A stretch of DNA of 64,000 nucleotides. It comes from Thiobacillus sp. 0-1251 (lineage in GTDB: Bacteria > Pseudomonadota > Gammaproteobacteria > Burkholderiales > Thiobacillaceae). Of the stretch, positions 46,813 to 54,880 are shown piece by piece. The stretch spans positions 1 through 64,000 of the forward strand of contig MKWL01000005.1 of the NCBI GenBank assembly GCA_001899305.1. The letters are read 5' to 3'. Every line of letters begins with the position of its first letter. Position 1 is the stretch's first letter. Below the pieces are notes generated by a model that did not search any database, was not told the origin of the DNA, and worked only from the letters and a program-made list of their open reading frames with translations. The position numbers were made by a program, and so were the translations under genes.

Positions 46813-47876
46813 ACGACGAACTGTCCCCGGAAGACGAACTGCGCCTCAACGTTCTCTTCACCACCGAACTCAAGGCCGTCCGCATCGACGAGTCGAACAT
46901 GACGCTGTGGGCGTTGACGCCGCAGGGCGAGGCCAGCGTGCCGCTGAAGCCCACCGAGCGTTCCGACCGCTACCTGAAACGAGTGCGCGAGATGCTATCC
47001 GGCCACGCCCTGGGTTCGCCCGGCGGCTATCCGGTGCATCTGACGCGCTGGACACGGCAATCGCAGGCTGGACTGTCGACCCAGCATCTGGCGCAACTGC
47101 TGCTGATCGCCGAAGAGGAAGCGGTCGTCGCGGTGGTGCACTCGCCTGCACTCACCGACGAGCTGGCGCGTTACGCCTGGTGGTGCATGCCGACCATCGA
47201 GAACGCACGGCTGATGCTGATGCGCGATGTCGTGTGCCAGGGCAGCATGGGACGCACGCTGGCCGAGTTCCTGGTCGAGCATCTCGCCTTCCTGCACGAG
47301 GACGACGTCGGTATTCTCGATACCGTCGCGGTGATGCTGTACTCCGGCGTACTCAGCGACGCCGAACGGCTGTCGATCTGGAAACGCGGCAACAGTCGCA
47401 ACTCCTATTACGTGGCCTTTCTCGAGCTGCAGCCGGACGATCTGCCCAACCCGCGCCCTGCGCGGGTCGACCACGCCAGCGTGCCGCAGCTCACCGGTAA
47501 TTCCTACGGCGCGATGCTCGACAAGGCCTTGTCCGGACAAGGGCAAACCTTCCTCGCCACCACCGCGACCATTCTCGACCGCCCGGAAATCCAGGAAGTC
47601 GTGAACCACACGCTGAATGCGCTGGCCGGCTGGTGCGCGCCGCTTCGCCAGGCGGATGAGGCCTCGCGTGCCGCCGCACGTACCGCATTGCTCGCTGCCG
47701 CGCCGCAATTCGAAACGGACTGCGCGGCGCTGGACGCACTGGCTGCGGTGGATGCCGACACGGTGCGACCGATCTTCCTCAAGACCACGGCCATCGGCTC
47801 GCTGATGCGGCGCAAGATCCAGCCGGTCGTCACCCCTTTGCTCGACGCCATCGCGGTATTGCGGCGCCAGCCATAA
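46809..47876 (+). CDS. DsrS-like sulfur metabolism protein
   Basis: 355 residues, soluble. The N-terminal block [38 protein letters not shown] and the [21 protein letters not shown] segment match my memory of DsrS, a cytoplasmic protein encoded at the end of dsr loci in sulfur-oxidising bacteria; unverified here. It overlaps hemL, so expression is coupled to tetrapyrrole synthesis, which fits siroheme demand of DsrAB. Its biochemical role is unknown. No dsr genes are in the window. Confidence 0.6.
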   Translation: MNDELSPEDELRLNVLFTTELKAVRIDESNMTLWALTPQGEASVPLKPTERSDRYLKRVREMLSGHALGSPGGYPVHLTRWTRQSQAGLSTQHLAQLLLIAEEEAVVAVVHSPALTDELARYAWWCMPTIENARLMLMRDVVCQGSMGRTLAEFLVEHLAFLHEDDVGILDTVAVMLYSGVLSDAERLSIWKRGNSRNSYYVAFLELQPDDLPNPRPARVDHASVPQLTGNSYGAMLDKALSGQGQTFLATTATILDRPEIQEVVNHTLNALAGWCAPLRQADEASRAAARTALLAAAPQFETDCAALDALAAVDADTVRPIFLKTTAIGSLMRRKIQPVVTPLLDAIAVLRRQP

Positions 47877-47882
47877 AACGAA

Positions 47883-47912
47883 AAGCCCTGCGGGCGCAAG
47901 CTCGCAGGGCTT
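47883..47912. terminator. bidirectional terminator between dsrS-like gene and dsbD
   Basis: AAGCCCTGCG - 10 nt - CGCAGGGCTT with flanking A and T residues between convergent genes. Confidence 0.8.
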
Positions 47913-47927
47913 CAGGGGCGGGCAAGC

Positions 47928-50219
47928 TTACTGGCCGAGCGCCGAGTTGATGCTGGCGAGAAACTTGTCCGCCTTTTCGAAACCGATCACCTTGTAGTCC
48001 GACTGCGCGCCCGTGCCGTCCCAGAAAATGAGGCCGGGCGGCCCGAACAGGTTGAAGCGTTTCAGCAAGGCCTTGTCGGCATCGGTGTTGGCCGTGACGT
48101 CGACCTGCAGCAGGACCATCTTGTGCAGGCGGGCCTGCACCTTGGGATCACTGAAGGTCAGGTGTTCCATTTCCTTGCACGACACGCACCAGTCCGCATA
48201 AAAATCGAGCATGACCGCCCGGCCCTCGGCCTTGGCCGCGGCCAGCCGGGTATCGAGCTCCGCGACGCTCTTCACTCTCTCGAATGCCAGCCCCTCCTGC
48301 TCGGCCGCCATCGCAACGCCGCCTGCGCCTCCTTTGAAGACGCTGCCCTTGTAGATCTCCAGCGGCTGCAACAGGTCGCGACTGCCCGCCAGCATGCCGA
48401 GAATGATCGACAGCCCGCCGACCAGCAGCACCACGCCGAGTCCCTTCCACAAACGCTTCCAGCCCGAAGCTTTCTCCGGCAGCGGGTCGAGCGCGTGCAG
48501 GTAGATCGCGGACGCGATCAGCAGCACGGCCCACAGCAGCATGTTGATCCAGGCGGGGATGATGGGCGAGATGAGATAAATGGCGATCGCCAGCATCATC
48601 ACGCCGAAGAAATATTTCACCGCGTTCATCCAGCCGCCGGCACGCGGCAGCAGCGCACCCGCCGACAGACCCACCAGCAGCAAAGGCACGCCCATGCCCA
48701 GTGCCAGCACGAACAGCGCGACGCCACCCAGCGTCGTGTTGCCGGTCTGCGCGATGAAGGCGAGCGCGGCGGCGAGCGGCGGCGCGACGCAGGGGCCGAC
48801 GATCACGGCCGACAGCGCGCCCATGACGAAGACGCCGACAAAGTTGCCGCCTTTCATCTTGTTGGAGGCGTCGGAGAACTTGCTCTGGATGAAGCTCGGC
48901 AGCTGGAGCTCGAAGAAGCCGAACATCGACAGCGCCAGCAGCACGAAGATGCCAGCGCCGATGCCGAGCGCCCACGGGTTCTGCAGGGCGTTCGACAGCA
49001 GCGTGCCGGACAGGGCCGCCGCCACGCCGGCCAGTGCGTAGGTGATGGCCATGCCCAGCACATAGGCGAGTGAAAGCAGGAAGCCGCTGGCCTTGGTGAG
49101 TTGCTTGTTCTGTCCGGCGATGATGCCCGAGAGGATCGGGATCATCGGGAACACGCACGGGGTCAGCGCCAGCAGCAGACCGAATCCGAAGAAGGTGGCG
49201 ACGACTGCCCAGAAGCTGCCGCCCTTCAGCACCCGCTCGATCTTCGAGGTATCGGATTCGGCCGCAACGGGTTCGGCCGGCGAGGCAGCCCGGTCGTTCG
49301 TCGCAACGGGCGCAGCCGCCCCGCCCGCCGTCAGGGAAAAGTCGTGCTTGATCGGCGGATAACAGACGCCGACCGCCTCATTGCAGCCCTGCCAGGTTGC
49401 GGCCAACACCAGGGTTTCGTTGCCGGCCAGCGCGCGCGACAGCGCAAGGCTGGCGGAAAAATCATGGTGATATACCTCGGTGCGGCCGAAACTCGGGTCG
49501 TCCTTGATGTCGCCCGCAGGCGTGTCGACACGCGTGATCTTGATGTCGGCTGGCGATTTGACGACGAAGGCGAGCTTGTCGCGATACAGGTAGGTGTTGG
49601 CGGTCGGCGCATAGTCCAGCTTGACCGTCTGCGCATCCGGCATGGCCGCCTTGACCAGGAAAGCCTCGTCCGGCGGCAGGAGTTGCGGCATGCCGGTATC
49701 GCCACCCAGGCTGCGCAACCGATCCAGCGCGGAGGGCGCGGGAGCCGCCGCACTGGCCGCAGGCAGGGCCACCGAAGCGGCGACGGCCGCGGGCAGCTTG
49801 ATCGTGACGCTTTCGCTTTGCGGGGTGTAACAGAGGCCGGCATCCGCGCAGCCCTGCGACATTGTTTTCAGGGTCACCGACGTGACGCCCGCGGCACGCT
49901 GGATCGGCAATGCGATCCGCACATCCTTGCGGTAGGTTTCGACCGTGCCGAAGTTATCGTCGTGCTTCACCTTGCCGGCAGGCCGTTGCGGCGTGCCCAG
50001 GGTGGCGCCGTCGACCTCGAACTTGAACTTGTCGCGATACATGTAGTAGCCGTCGGCGATCTGCCAGCGCGCTTCCAGCGTATTGGCGTCCAGGGCACGT
50101 GCCGAGAACTTGAACGCCGCTTCGGGGTCAAGAAAATCTTCGGCGTGGGCCACTGGAAAATGCCCAAGCGCACCCCCAAGTGCAAATAGTGCGCTCAGCA
50201 AACGAATCCACTTAATCAT
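47928..50219 (-). CDS. dsbD: thiol:disulfide interchange protein DsbD with duplicated N-terminal domain
   Basis: 763 residues, longer than the usual 560-620. After a signal peptide (about 1-26) come two tandem periplasmic DsbD-alpha domains, each ending in a redox cysteine pair (SQGCADAGLCYTP, about 121; WQGCNEAVGVCYPP, about 278), then eight membrane helices (starting FWAVVATFFGFGLLLALTPCVFPM) and a C-terminal thioredoxin domain with DWCVSCKE (about 676). It passes electrons from cytoplasmic thioredoxin to periplasmic partners, for example in cytochrome c maturation. Start at 50219; the 8-base overlap with cutA is kept. Confidence 0.93.
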   Translation of the reverse strand: MIKWIRLLSALFALGGALGHFPVAHAEDFLDPEAAFKFSARALDANTLEARWQIADGYYMYRDKFKFEVDGATLGTPQRPAGKVKHDDNFGTVETYRKDVRIALPIQRAAGVTSVTLKTMSQGCADAGLCYTPQSESVTIKLPAAVAASVALPAASAAAPAPSALDRLRSLGGDTGMPQLLPPDEAFLVKAAMPDAQTVKLDYAPTANTYLYRDKLAFVVKSPADIKITRVDTPAGDIKDDPSFGRTEVYHHDFSASLALSRALAGNETLVLAATWQGCNEAVGVCYPPIKHDFSLTAGGAAAPVATNDRAASPAEPVAAESDTSKIERVLKGGSFWAVVATFFGFGLLLALTPCVFPMIPILSGIIAGQNKQLTKASGFLLSLAYVLGMAITYALAGVAAALSGTLLSNALQNPWALGIGAGIFVLLALSMFGFFELQLPSFIQSKFSDASNKMKGGNFVGVFVMGALSAVIVGPCVAPPLAAALAFIAQTGNTTLGGVALFVLALGMGVPLLLVGLSAGALLPRAGGWMNAVKYFFGVMMLAIAIYLISPIIPAWINMLLWAVLLIASAIYLHALDPLPEKASGWKRLWKGLGVVLLVGGLSIILGMLAGSRDLLQPLEIYKGSVFKGGAGGVAMAAEQEGLAFERVKSVAELDTRLAAAKAEGRAVMLDFYADWCVSCKEMEHLTFSDPKVQARLHKMVLLQVDVTANTDADKALLKRFNLFGPPGLIFWDGTGAQSDYKVIGFEKADKFLASINSALGQ

Positions 50220-50535
50220 GCTTTTCAGTCTCCTTGGCCACCCAGTCGAGGTAAGCGGGCAGGCCATGTGTTATCGGTACGGCAATCAGTTCAGGTACGT
50301 CGTAGGGGTGGTGCGCGCGGACGATCGACTCGACCAGCGGGTAGTGTGCCGCGGTGGTTTTGATCAGCAGCGGGATTTCGTCGGCCGTTTCCACCGCACC
50401 CCGCCAACGGTAGATGGAGCGGCACGCCGCCAAAACGTTCACGCATGCCGCCGCGCGGCTTTCGATCAATGCGTGCGCCAGTTTCTCGGCATCCGCAACA
50501 TCGGGTACATTCGTCAAGATTAACAAAGGTTCCAT
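50212..50535 (-). CDS. cutA: divalent-cation tolerance protein CutA
   Basis: 107 residues with the family core: ILTNVPDVADAEKLAHALIESRAAACVNVL, SIYRWRGAVETADEIPLLIKTT and HPYDVPELIAVPI. CutA trimers are small copper-binding proteins of uncertain role. Upstream partner of dsbD, as in many proteobacteria. Its ATG faces that of fxsA three bases away. Confidence 0.95.
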   Translation of the reverse strand: MEPLLILTNVPDVADAEKLAHALIESRAAACVNVLAACRSIYRWRGAVETADEIPLLIKTTAAHYPLVESIVRAHHPYDVPELIAVPITHGLPAYLDWVAKETEKHD

Positions 50536-50538
50536 GTC

Positions 50539-50946
50539 ATGCGCTTTGGTTGGATTGTGCTACTGCTCCTGTCGTTTCCGGTTCTGGAGGCCATCGGTAT
50601 TTTCTGGGTGGCCCATGCCATCGGCAGCTGGGTGCTGCTATTGCTGCTGCTGGCAGCCGTTGCCGGCATCATGCTGATTCGCATCGAACGCGCCGTCTGG
50701 GGGCCGCGCCTGCTGTTTTCGCTGCAGTCGGGCGCGCATCCCCTGGCCTCCCTCTTCGCCAGCGGCCGTATTCTCCTCGCGGGCGGCCTGCTTGTCTTCC
50801 CCGGCTTCATCAGCGATGCCATCGCGCTCGTGCTGCTGCTGATCCCGGGCACCTGGGCCGGCCGCAAGGCGGACCCGATGCGCCCGGCAAACGACGATGT
50901 GCTGGAAGGCGAGTTCAAGCGGGAACCGGACGACCTGCTGCGCTGA
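50539..50946 (+). CDS. fxsA: FxsA family membrane protein
   Basis: 135 residues with hydrophobic helices (MRFGWIVLLLLSFPVLEAIGIFWVAHAIGSW, VLLLLLLAAVAGIMLI, ILLAGGLLVFPGFISDAIALVLLLIPGTW). E. coli FxsA eases F-plasmid exclusion of phage T7; the general function is unknown. Its start lies opposite that of cutA. Confidence 0.9.
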   Translation: MRFGWIVLLLLSFPVLEAIGIFWVAHAIGSWVLLLLLLAAVAGIMLIRIERAVWGPRLLFSLQSGAHPLASLFASGRILLAGGLLVFPGFISDAIALVLLLIPGTWAGRKADPMRPANDDVLEGEFKREPDDLLR

Positions 50947-50956
50947 ACCGGATCGT

Positions 50957-51880
50957 TCAAAACAGCTTCATCTGGCCGCGCTTGTGCCCTTCAGGGTGCT
51001 TGTGCCCTTCAGGGTAGGCCTGCCGGATTTCGCGCAGCAGGTCGTCCGAAGTCGGATAACGGTATTTCAGCCGCAACTCGCGCGTGGTGCGCGCGTTCGA
51101 CAACTGGCGCGACTCGCGCAGGAACGACAGCAGCGCTTCGGACAATACCTTTTCCGCTTCGGCGCGGTTCACGCGGGGCGGCCGCGGCAGGTCGAAGGCG
51201 TCGGCGCAGCTGTCGAACCAATCCCCCATCTTCAACGGATGCGCGTCGACCGCATGGTAGACGCGCTGCGCGCGTCCCCGGAACAGCGCCGCCCACGCCA
51301 GACGCGCCAGGTCGTCGGCGTGGATATGGTTGGTATAGCTGTCGTCACGGGCAATCAGCGCGGGCGTGCCGCGCTTGATGCGTTCGAGCGGCAAACGATC
51401 GGCGGCATAGATACCCGGTGCGCGCAGGATGCTCACCTGCACCCCCAGGACCTCGCCCCAGCTGCGCAGCTGCCGCTCGGCGTCCACCCGCCGCACGGCA
51501 CGGCCGTTCACCGGCGCCACCGGGCGCGTCTCGCTGACCCAGTTGCCGCCGCAATCGCCGTACACGCCGCTGGTGCTGATGTACACCAACGCGCCCGGCT
51601 TGCCGCGCCGGGCCAATGCATGCAGTAGCCGGGCCGTGCGCGGATCGGCCGTGCCTTCATTGGGCGGCGGCGCAAAATGGAATACGCCATCGACGCGCGG
51701 CAGGCGCTTCAGTGTGGCAGGCGCATCGAGGTCGCCGATATAGGGCGTCACCCCCAACGCACGCAACGCGGCGGCACGCTCGGGCCGGCGGATCATGCCG
51801 ATGAAGTCGGCCTGGCCGGCGTAGCGTGCCACCAGTCGCTCGGCGACGTCGCCAAACCCTACGATCAAGATCTTTTTCAT
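50957..51880 (-). CDS. NAD(P)-dependent epimerase/dehydratase family protein (YeeZ-like)
   Basis: 307 residues, short-chain dehydrogenase-like Rossmann fold beginning KKILIVGFGDVAERLVARYAG. Also visible are VDGVFHFAPPPNEG, the catalytic-type tyrosine in ISTSGVYGDCGGNWVSE (lacking a standard YxxxK), and RAPGIYAADRLP. The start at 51880 follows GGAGG. The C terminus contains a doubled hexapeptide (PEGHKH/PEGHKR) from an 18-bp tandem repeat. Substrate unknown. Confidence 0.82.
   Translation of the reverse strand: MKKILIVGFGDVAERLVARYAGQADFIGMIRRPERAAALRALGVTPYIGDLDAPATLKRLPRVDGVFHFAPPPNEGTADPRTARLLHALARRGKPGALVYISTSGVYGDCGGNWVSETRPVAPVNGRAVRRVDAERQLRSWGEVLGVQVSILRAPGIYAADRLPLERIKRGTPALIARDDSYTNHIHADDLARLAWAALFRGRAQRVYHAVDAHPLKMGDWFDSCADAFDLPRPPRVNRAEAEKVLSEALLSFLRESRQLSNARTTRELRLKYRYPTSDDLLREIRQAYPEGHKHPEGHKRGQMKLF
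50980..51015 (-). repeat. 18-bp tandem duplication in coding sequence
   Basis: GCTTGTGCCCTTCAGGGT occurs twice head to tail (50980-50997, 50998-51015), coding two near-identical hexapeptides close to the C terminus of the epimerase-like protein. Confidence 0.95.
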
Positions 51881-51974
51881 TGCCTCCGCCTGTAACCCTT
51901 GCGCTGCAAGGGTGAAAACCCCGTCCACTCAGGCGATAATCCGCCGGTTTATCCCCGTATTTTAAGCGCACATC

Positions 51975-53012
51975 ATGCCGTACCAGGTCACCGTCCAGCC
52001 CAGTGGGCACCAATTCACCGTCAACGACGACGAAACCATCCTCGAAGCCGCCCTGCGCGAGGGGTTCTCGCTGCCTTATGGCTGCCGCAACGGCGCCTGT
52101 GGCGCCTGCAAGGGCAAGGTGCTGTCCGGCCAGCTCGACTACGGCGTGCATTCGGCCAACGCGCTGAAGGACGAGGAGAAAACGCAGGGCCGCGCCTTGT
52201 TCTGTCGCGCCAAACCGCTGAGCGACATGGTCATCGAGGCCAAGGAAATCGGCGCTGCCAAGGACATCATGGTGAAAACCCTGCCGTGCCGGGTGGAAAA
52301 GCTGGAGAAGCGGGCCGACGACGTGATGGTGGTGAAGATCAAGCTGCCCGCCAACGAACGCCTGCAGTTTCTCGCCGGACAGTACATCGACTTCCAGTTG
52401 AAGGACGGCAAGACGCGCAGCTATTCGCTCGCCAACCCGCCGCACGACGATGCGCTGCTGGAGCTGCACATCCGCCACGTGCCGGGCGGCCTGTTCAGCG
52501 ACCAGGTGTTCACCACCCTGAAGGAGCGCGACATCCTGCGGCTGAAAGGCCCGCTCGGCAGCTTCTTCATCCGCGAGGACTCCGACAAGCCGATGATCTT
52601 CATCGCCGGCGGCACCGGCTTTGCGCCGATCAAGGGCATGCTGGGGCACGCCTTTGCCGAACACACCGACCGCGAACTGGTGCTGTACTGGGGCGTGCGC
52701 TCGCTGAAGGATCTGTACATGGCCGAACTGCCACAGCAGTGGCTGGCCGAGCGGCCGAACTTCAGCTTCATCCCGGTGCTGTCGGACCCCCAGCCCGGCG
52801 ATCACTGGCAGGGCCGCACCGGCTACGTGCACGAGGCCGTGCTGGCCGATTTTGCCGACCTGTCGGGCTACCAGGTGTATGCCTGCGGCGCGCCCATCAT
52901 GGTGGACAACGCGCGCGACAGTTTCGTGAAGACCCGCAAGCTGCCCGAGGACGAATTCTTCGCCGACGCCTTCGTCTACGCGGCCGACACGGAAACGGCC
53001 GCCGCACAATAA
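51975..53012 (+). CDS. CDP-6-deoxy-L-threo-D-glycero-4-hexulose-3-dehydrase reductase-type flavoprotein
   Basis: 345 residues. The N-terminal plant-type [2Fe-2S] ferredoxin domain (YGCRNGACGACKGKVLSG with a fourth Cys in LFCRAKPLSD) is fused to a ferredoxin-NAD(P)+ reductase module: FAD motif RSYSLANPP, and NAD region FIAGGTGFAPIKGML and YACGAPIMVDNAR. It is the single-chain E3/AscD-like or phenol-hydroxylase-reductase-like architecture. In betaproteobacteria it usually occurs alone, as here, and its oxygenase or sugar-enzyme partner is unknown. Confidence 0.88.
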   Translation: MPYQVTVQPSGHQFTVNDDETILEAALREGFSLPYGCRNGACGACKGKVLSGQLDYGVHSANALKDEEKTQGRALFCRAKPLSDMVIEAKEIGAAKDIMVKTLPCRVEKLEKRADDVMVVKIKLPANERLQFLAGQYIDFQLKDGKTRSYSLANPPHDDALLELHIRHVPGGLFSDQVFTTLKERDILRLKGPLGSFFIREDSDKPMIFIAGGTGFAPIKGMLGHAFAEHTDRELVLYWGVRSLKDLYMAELPQQWLAERPNFSFIPVLSDPQPGDHWQGRTGYVHEAVLADFADLSGYQVYACGAPIMVDNARDSFVKTRKLPEDEFFADAFVYAADTETAAAQ

Positions 53013-53014
53013 AA

Positions 53015-53035
53015 ATGCCCGCTTGACGCGGGCAT
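53015..53035 (-). terminator. terminator of the DUF302 gene
   Basis: ATGCCCGC - 5 nt - GCGGGCAT followed on the minus strand by TTTTA; it lies just past the convergent reductase stop. Confidence 0.7.
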
Positions 53036-53091
53036 CTCGATTCGAGTCTCTTACGATTGAAGGATGGCGTTCCGCTCGAATCGGGACCGGT

Positions 53092-53613
53092 TTACAAATC
53101 CCCGTGGGCGCCCGCCTGCATGATCTCGATCAGCCCTTCGCGCACTTTCTTGATGCGCGTAGTCAATTCCTGTTGCAGATTCTTTTCCTTCGCCACCAGA
53201 TCGACGTTGATGTCCGGCATGATCAGCCAGCCCTTGCCATCGGCATCCTCGATCATCGAGATGCGGCACGGCATGTAGATGGCAAAGTCCATGCTCATGT
53301 CGATCAGTTCCTTGGCCGTGACCGCGTCGCAGAACTGGAAAATGGTGATGGTGCGCTGCGGCTTGCCCGTCACCGCTTCCACCTGCTTGGACAACGGCAG
53401 TTCCGCGACCAGCTTCAGATTCAGCGCATTGGCTCGCAGGCGCATCGATTGGGCCGCATCGTCGAGACTGACGCCTGAGTCGATGGCTACCTTGTAGACG
53501 CCGGCAGTCTGGCCCGACTGTTGGGCCTTGGGCGCGGCAGCCCAACTGGCGGGCGCAGACAATACCAGGCTGCCCAGCACGATCCCGAACACGGCAAAAA
53601 AGGTACGACGCAT
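53092..53613 (-). CDS. DUF302 domain periplasmic protein
   Basis: 173 residues: signal peptide (MRRTFFAVFGIVLGSLVLSAPASWA) and a DUF302-type domain ending FAIYMPCRISMIEDADGKGWLIMPDINVDLV, with two cysteines (FQFCDAV, YMPCRIS). The start at 53613 follows AAGGAG. DUF302 proteins are frequent in sulfur oxidisers. A palindromic site lies just upstream. Confidence 0.8.
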   Translation of the reverse strand: MRRTFFAVFGIVLGSLVLSAPASWAAAPKAQQSGQTAGVYKVAIDSGVSLDDAAQSMRLRANALNLKLVAELPLSKQVEAVTGKPQRTITIFQFCDAVTAKELIDMSMDFAIYMPCRISMIEDADGKGWLIMPDINVDLVAKEKNLQQELTTRIKKVREGLIEIMQAGAHGDL

Positions 53614-53631
53614 GGGACACTCCTTCCAAAT

Positions 53632-53647
53632 ATTAGAAAAGTCTAAT
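53632..53647. promoter_or_regulatory. ATTAGA-N4-TCTAAT dyad, candidate ArsR-type operator
   Basis: A perfect 6-bp AT-rich dyad 18 nt upstream of the DUF302 start codon, in the gap shared with the hemY 3' end. AT-rich palindromes of this kind bind ArsR-family repressors, including sulfide or persulfide sensors; no such regulator is in the window, so assignment is tentative. Confidence 0.4.
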
Positions 53648-53706
53648 AGTACACGCTGCACAGGATGGCAACCCCGTACAAACGTGCCAGGCGCCTACTC
53701 TAAACC

Positions 53707-54879
53707 CTACTGCGCACGGCACAATGCCAGCGCTTTCTGATAATGCAGACAGGCTTCGCCGGGTTGGCCGCTCTGGGTTTTGAGCTCGGCCATGCGGATA
53801 TGGCCGTCGGCACTGGCGGCAATGGCGAGGCTGGCCTCCAGATAGCTCTGCGCCTTGCCCCATAGCTGCTGCACGCTGCACAGCTGCGTCAGCGTCAGCA
53901 ACAACTGCGCATCGCGTGGCTGTGCATGCAGCCACTTTTCGGCCTGCTCGATCTGTCTGGTCGGACTGCTGCCGCGCACTTCGCCGTACAAGGCCACCAG
54001 TTCCTCGTTCCACTCGCGCCCGAGCGCAGTTTCCAGCACATCGAGCGCGGTATCGTGGCCGCCGCGCTGCATGAAGGCACGTGCGCCGGCACGCGCCACC
54101 CAGGGGTCGGCCTTGAAATCGGCCGGGATTTTCTTCCAGTATTCCAGCAGCCCGCGATCGTCCTCGGCACGGCGCTTGAGATTCTCGGCGTACACCATGC
54201 GCCGGCTCTGCGCGGCAACGCCCAGTTCCAGCGCATTGCTACGGATCAGCGCGTCGAGCAGGCGCTCGGCTTCGTCCCACTGTCCCGTCATCTGCCTCGC
54301 CTTGAGTTCGAGCCGCAGCAGCGCGGTGTGCTGCGGAGCCATTTCCTTGGCCCGGTTGATCGCCACCAGCGCCGCCGTGGCGTCCTTGGCGTCGAGACGC
54401 GCCTCGGCCTCGAACAGCTGCGCCGCGAGTTCGGCGCCGTGTTCGGTGGCTTCCTGGATGTGCCGCTCGCGCTGTGCGACCGCGCGCATTTCCTGTGCCG
54501 CGCGGGCCGCGAGCACGCGTGCCAGGCCGATCCGGGCTTCGTCGCCCAGCCACTGCCCCAGGGATTGTTCGGCATCCTGGTAGCGATATTCGGCATACGC
54601 CCGCAGGCCGCTGACGAAATTCTCGTCGCGCTTGCGGGCAGCGCGGCGCTCACGCTGCTCGCGCACGATGCTGGGCAGATTGAGCGTGAGCATGGCCAAT
54701 CGCAGCAGCACGATGCCGCCGACTATCATCCCGACCACCGCCAGCACGAATCCGATGAAGGATATTTCCATCCGCCATGGCGGGTAGACCAGCACCACGT
54801 AGCCGGGGTCGTAGCGCCCCGCCATGGCCAAGGCGACCGCCAACACCGCGATGATGAGAAGCGAGATAAGCCAGCGCAA
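53707..54879 (-). CDS. hemY: HemY-like heme biosynthesis-associated membrane protein
   Basis: 390 residues from a TTG start that lies at ideal distance from AAGGGGGAG and one base beyond the hemX stop. Two N-terminal membrane helices (RWLISLLIIAVLAVALAM; ISFIGFVLAVVGMIVGGIVLLRL) precede a TPR-rich cytoplasmic or periplasmic region. This is the proteobacterial HemY TPR protein of the hemCDXY operon, not protoporphyrinogen oxidase. Exact function unproven. Confidence 0.88.
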   Translation of the reverse strand: MRWLISLLIIAVLAVALAMAGRYDPGYVVLVYPPWRMEISFIGFVLAVVGMIVGGIVLLRLAMLTLNLPSIVREQRERRAARKRDENFVSGLRAYAEYRYQDAEQSLGQWLGDEARIGLARVLAARAAQEMRAVAQRERHIQEATEHGAELAAQLFEAEARLDAKDATAALVAINRAKEMAPQHTALLRLELKARQMTGQWDEAERLLDALIRSNALELGVAAQSRRMVYAENLKRRAEDDRGLLEYWKKIPADFKADPWVARAGARAFMQRGGHDTALDVLETALGREWNEELVALYGEVRGSSPTRQIEQAEKWLHAQPRDAQLLLTLTQLCSVQQLWGKAQSYLEASLAIAASADGHIRMAELKTQSGQPGEACLHYQKALALCRAQ

Positions 54880-54880
54880 T

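Noticed and set aside
53707-54879. HemY as protoporphyrinogen oxidase
   Set aside because: No FAD-binding motif; it has two membrane helices and TPR-like repeats, the different proteobacterial HemY.
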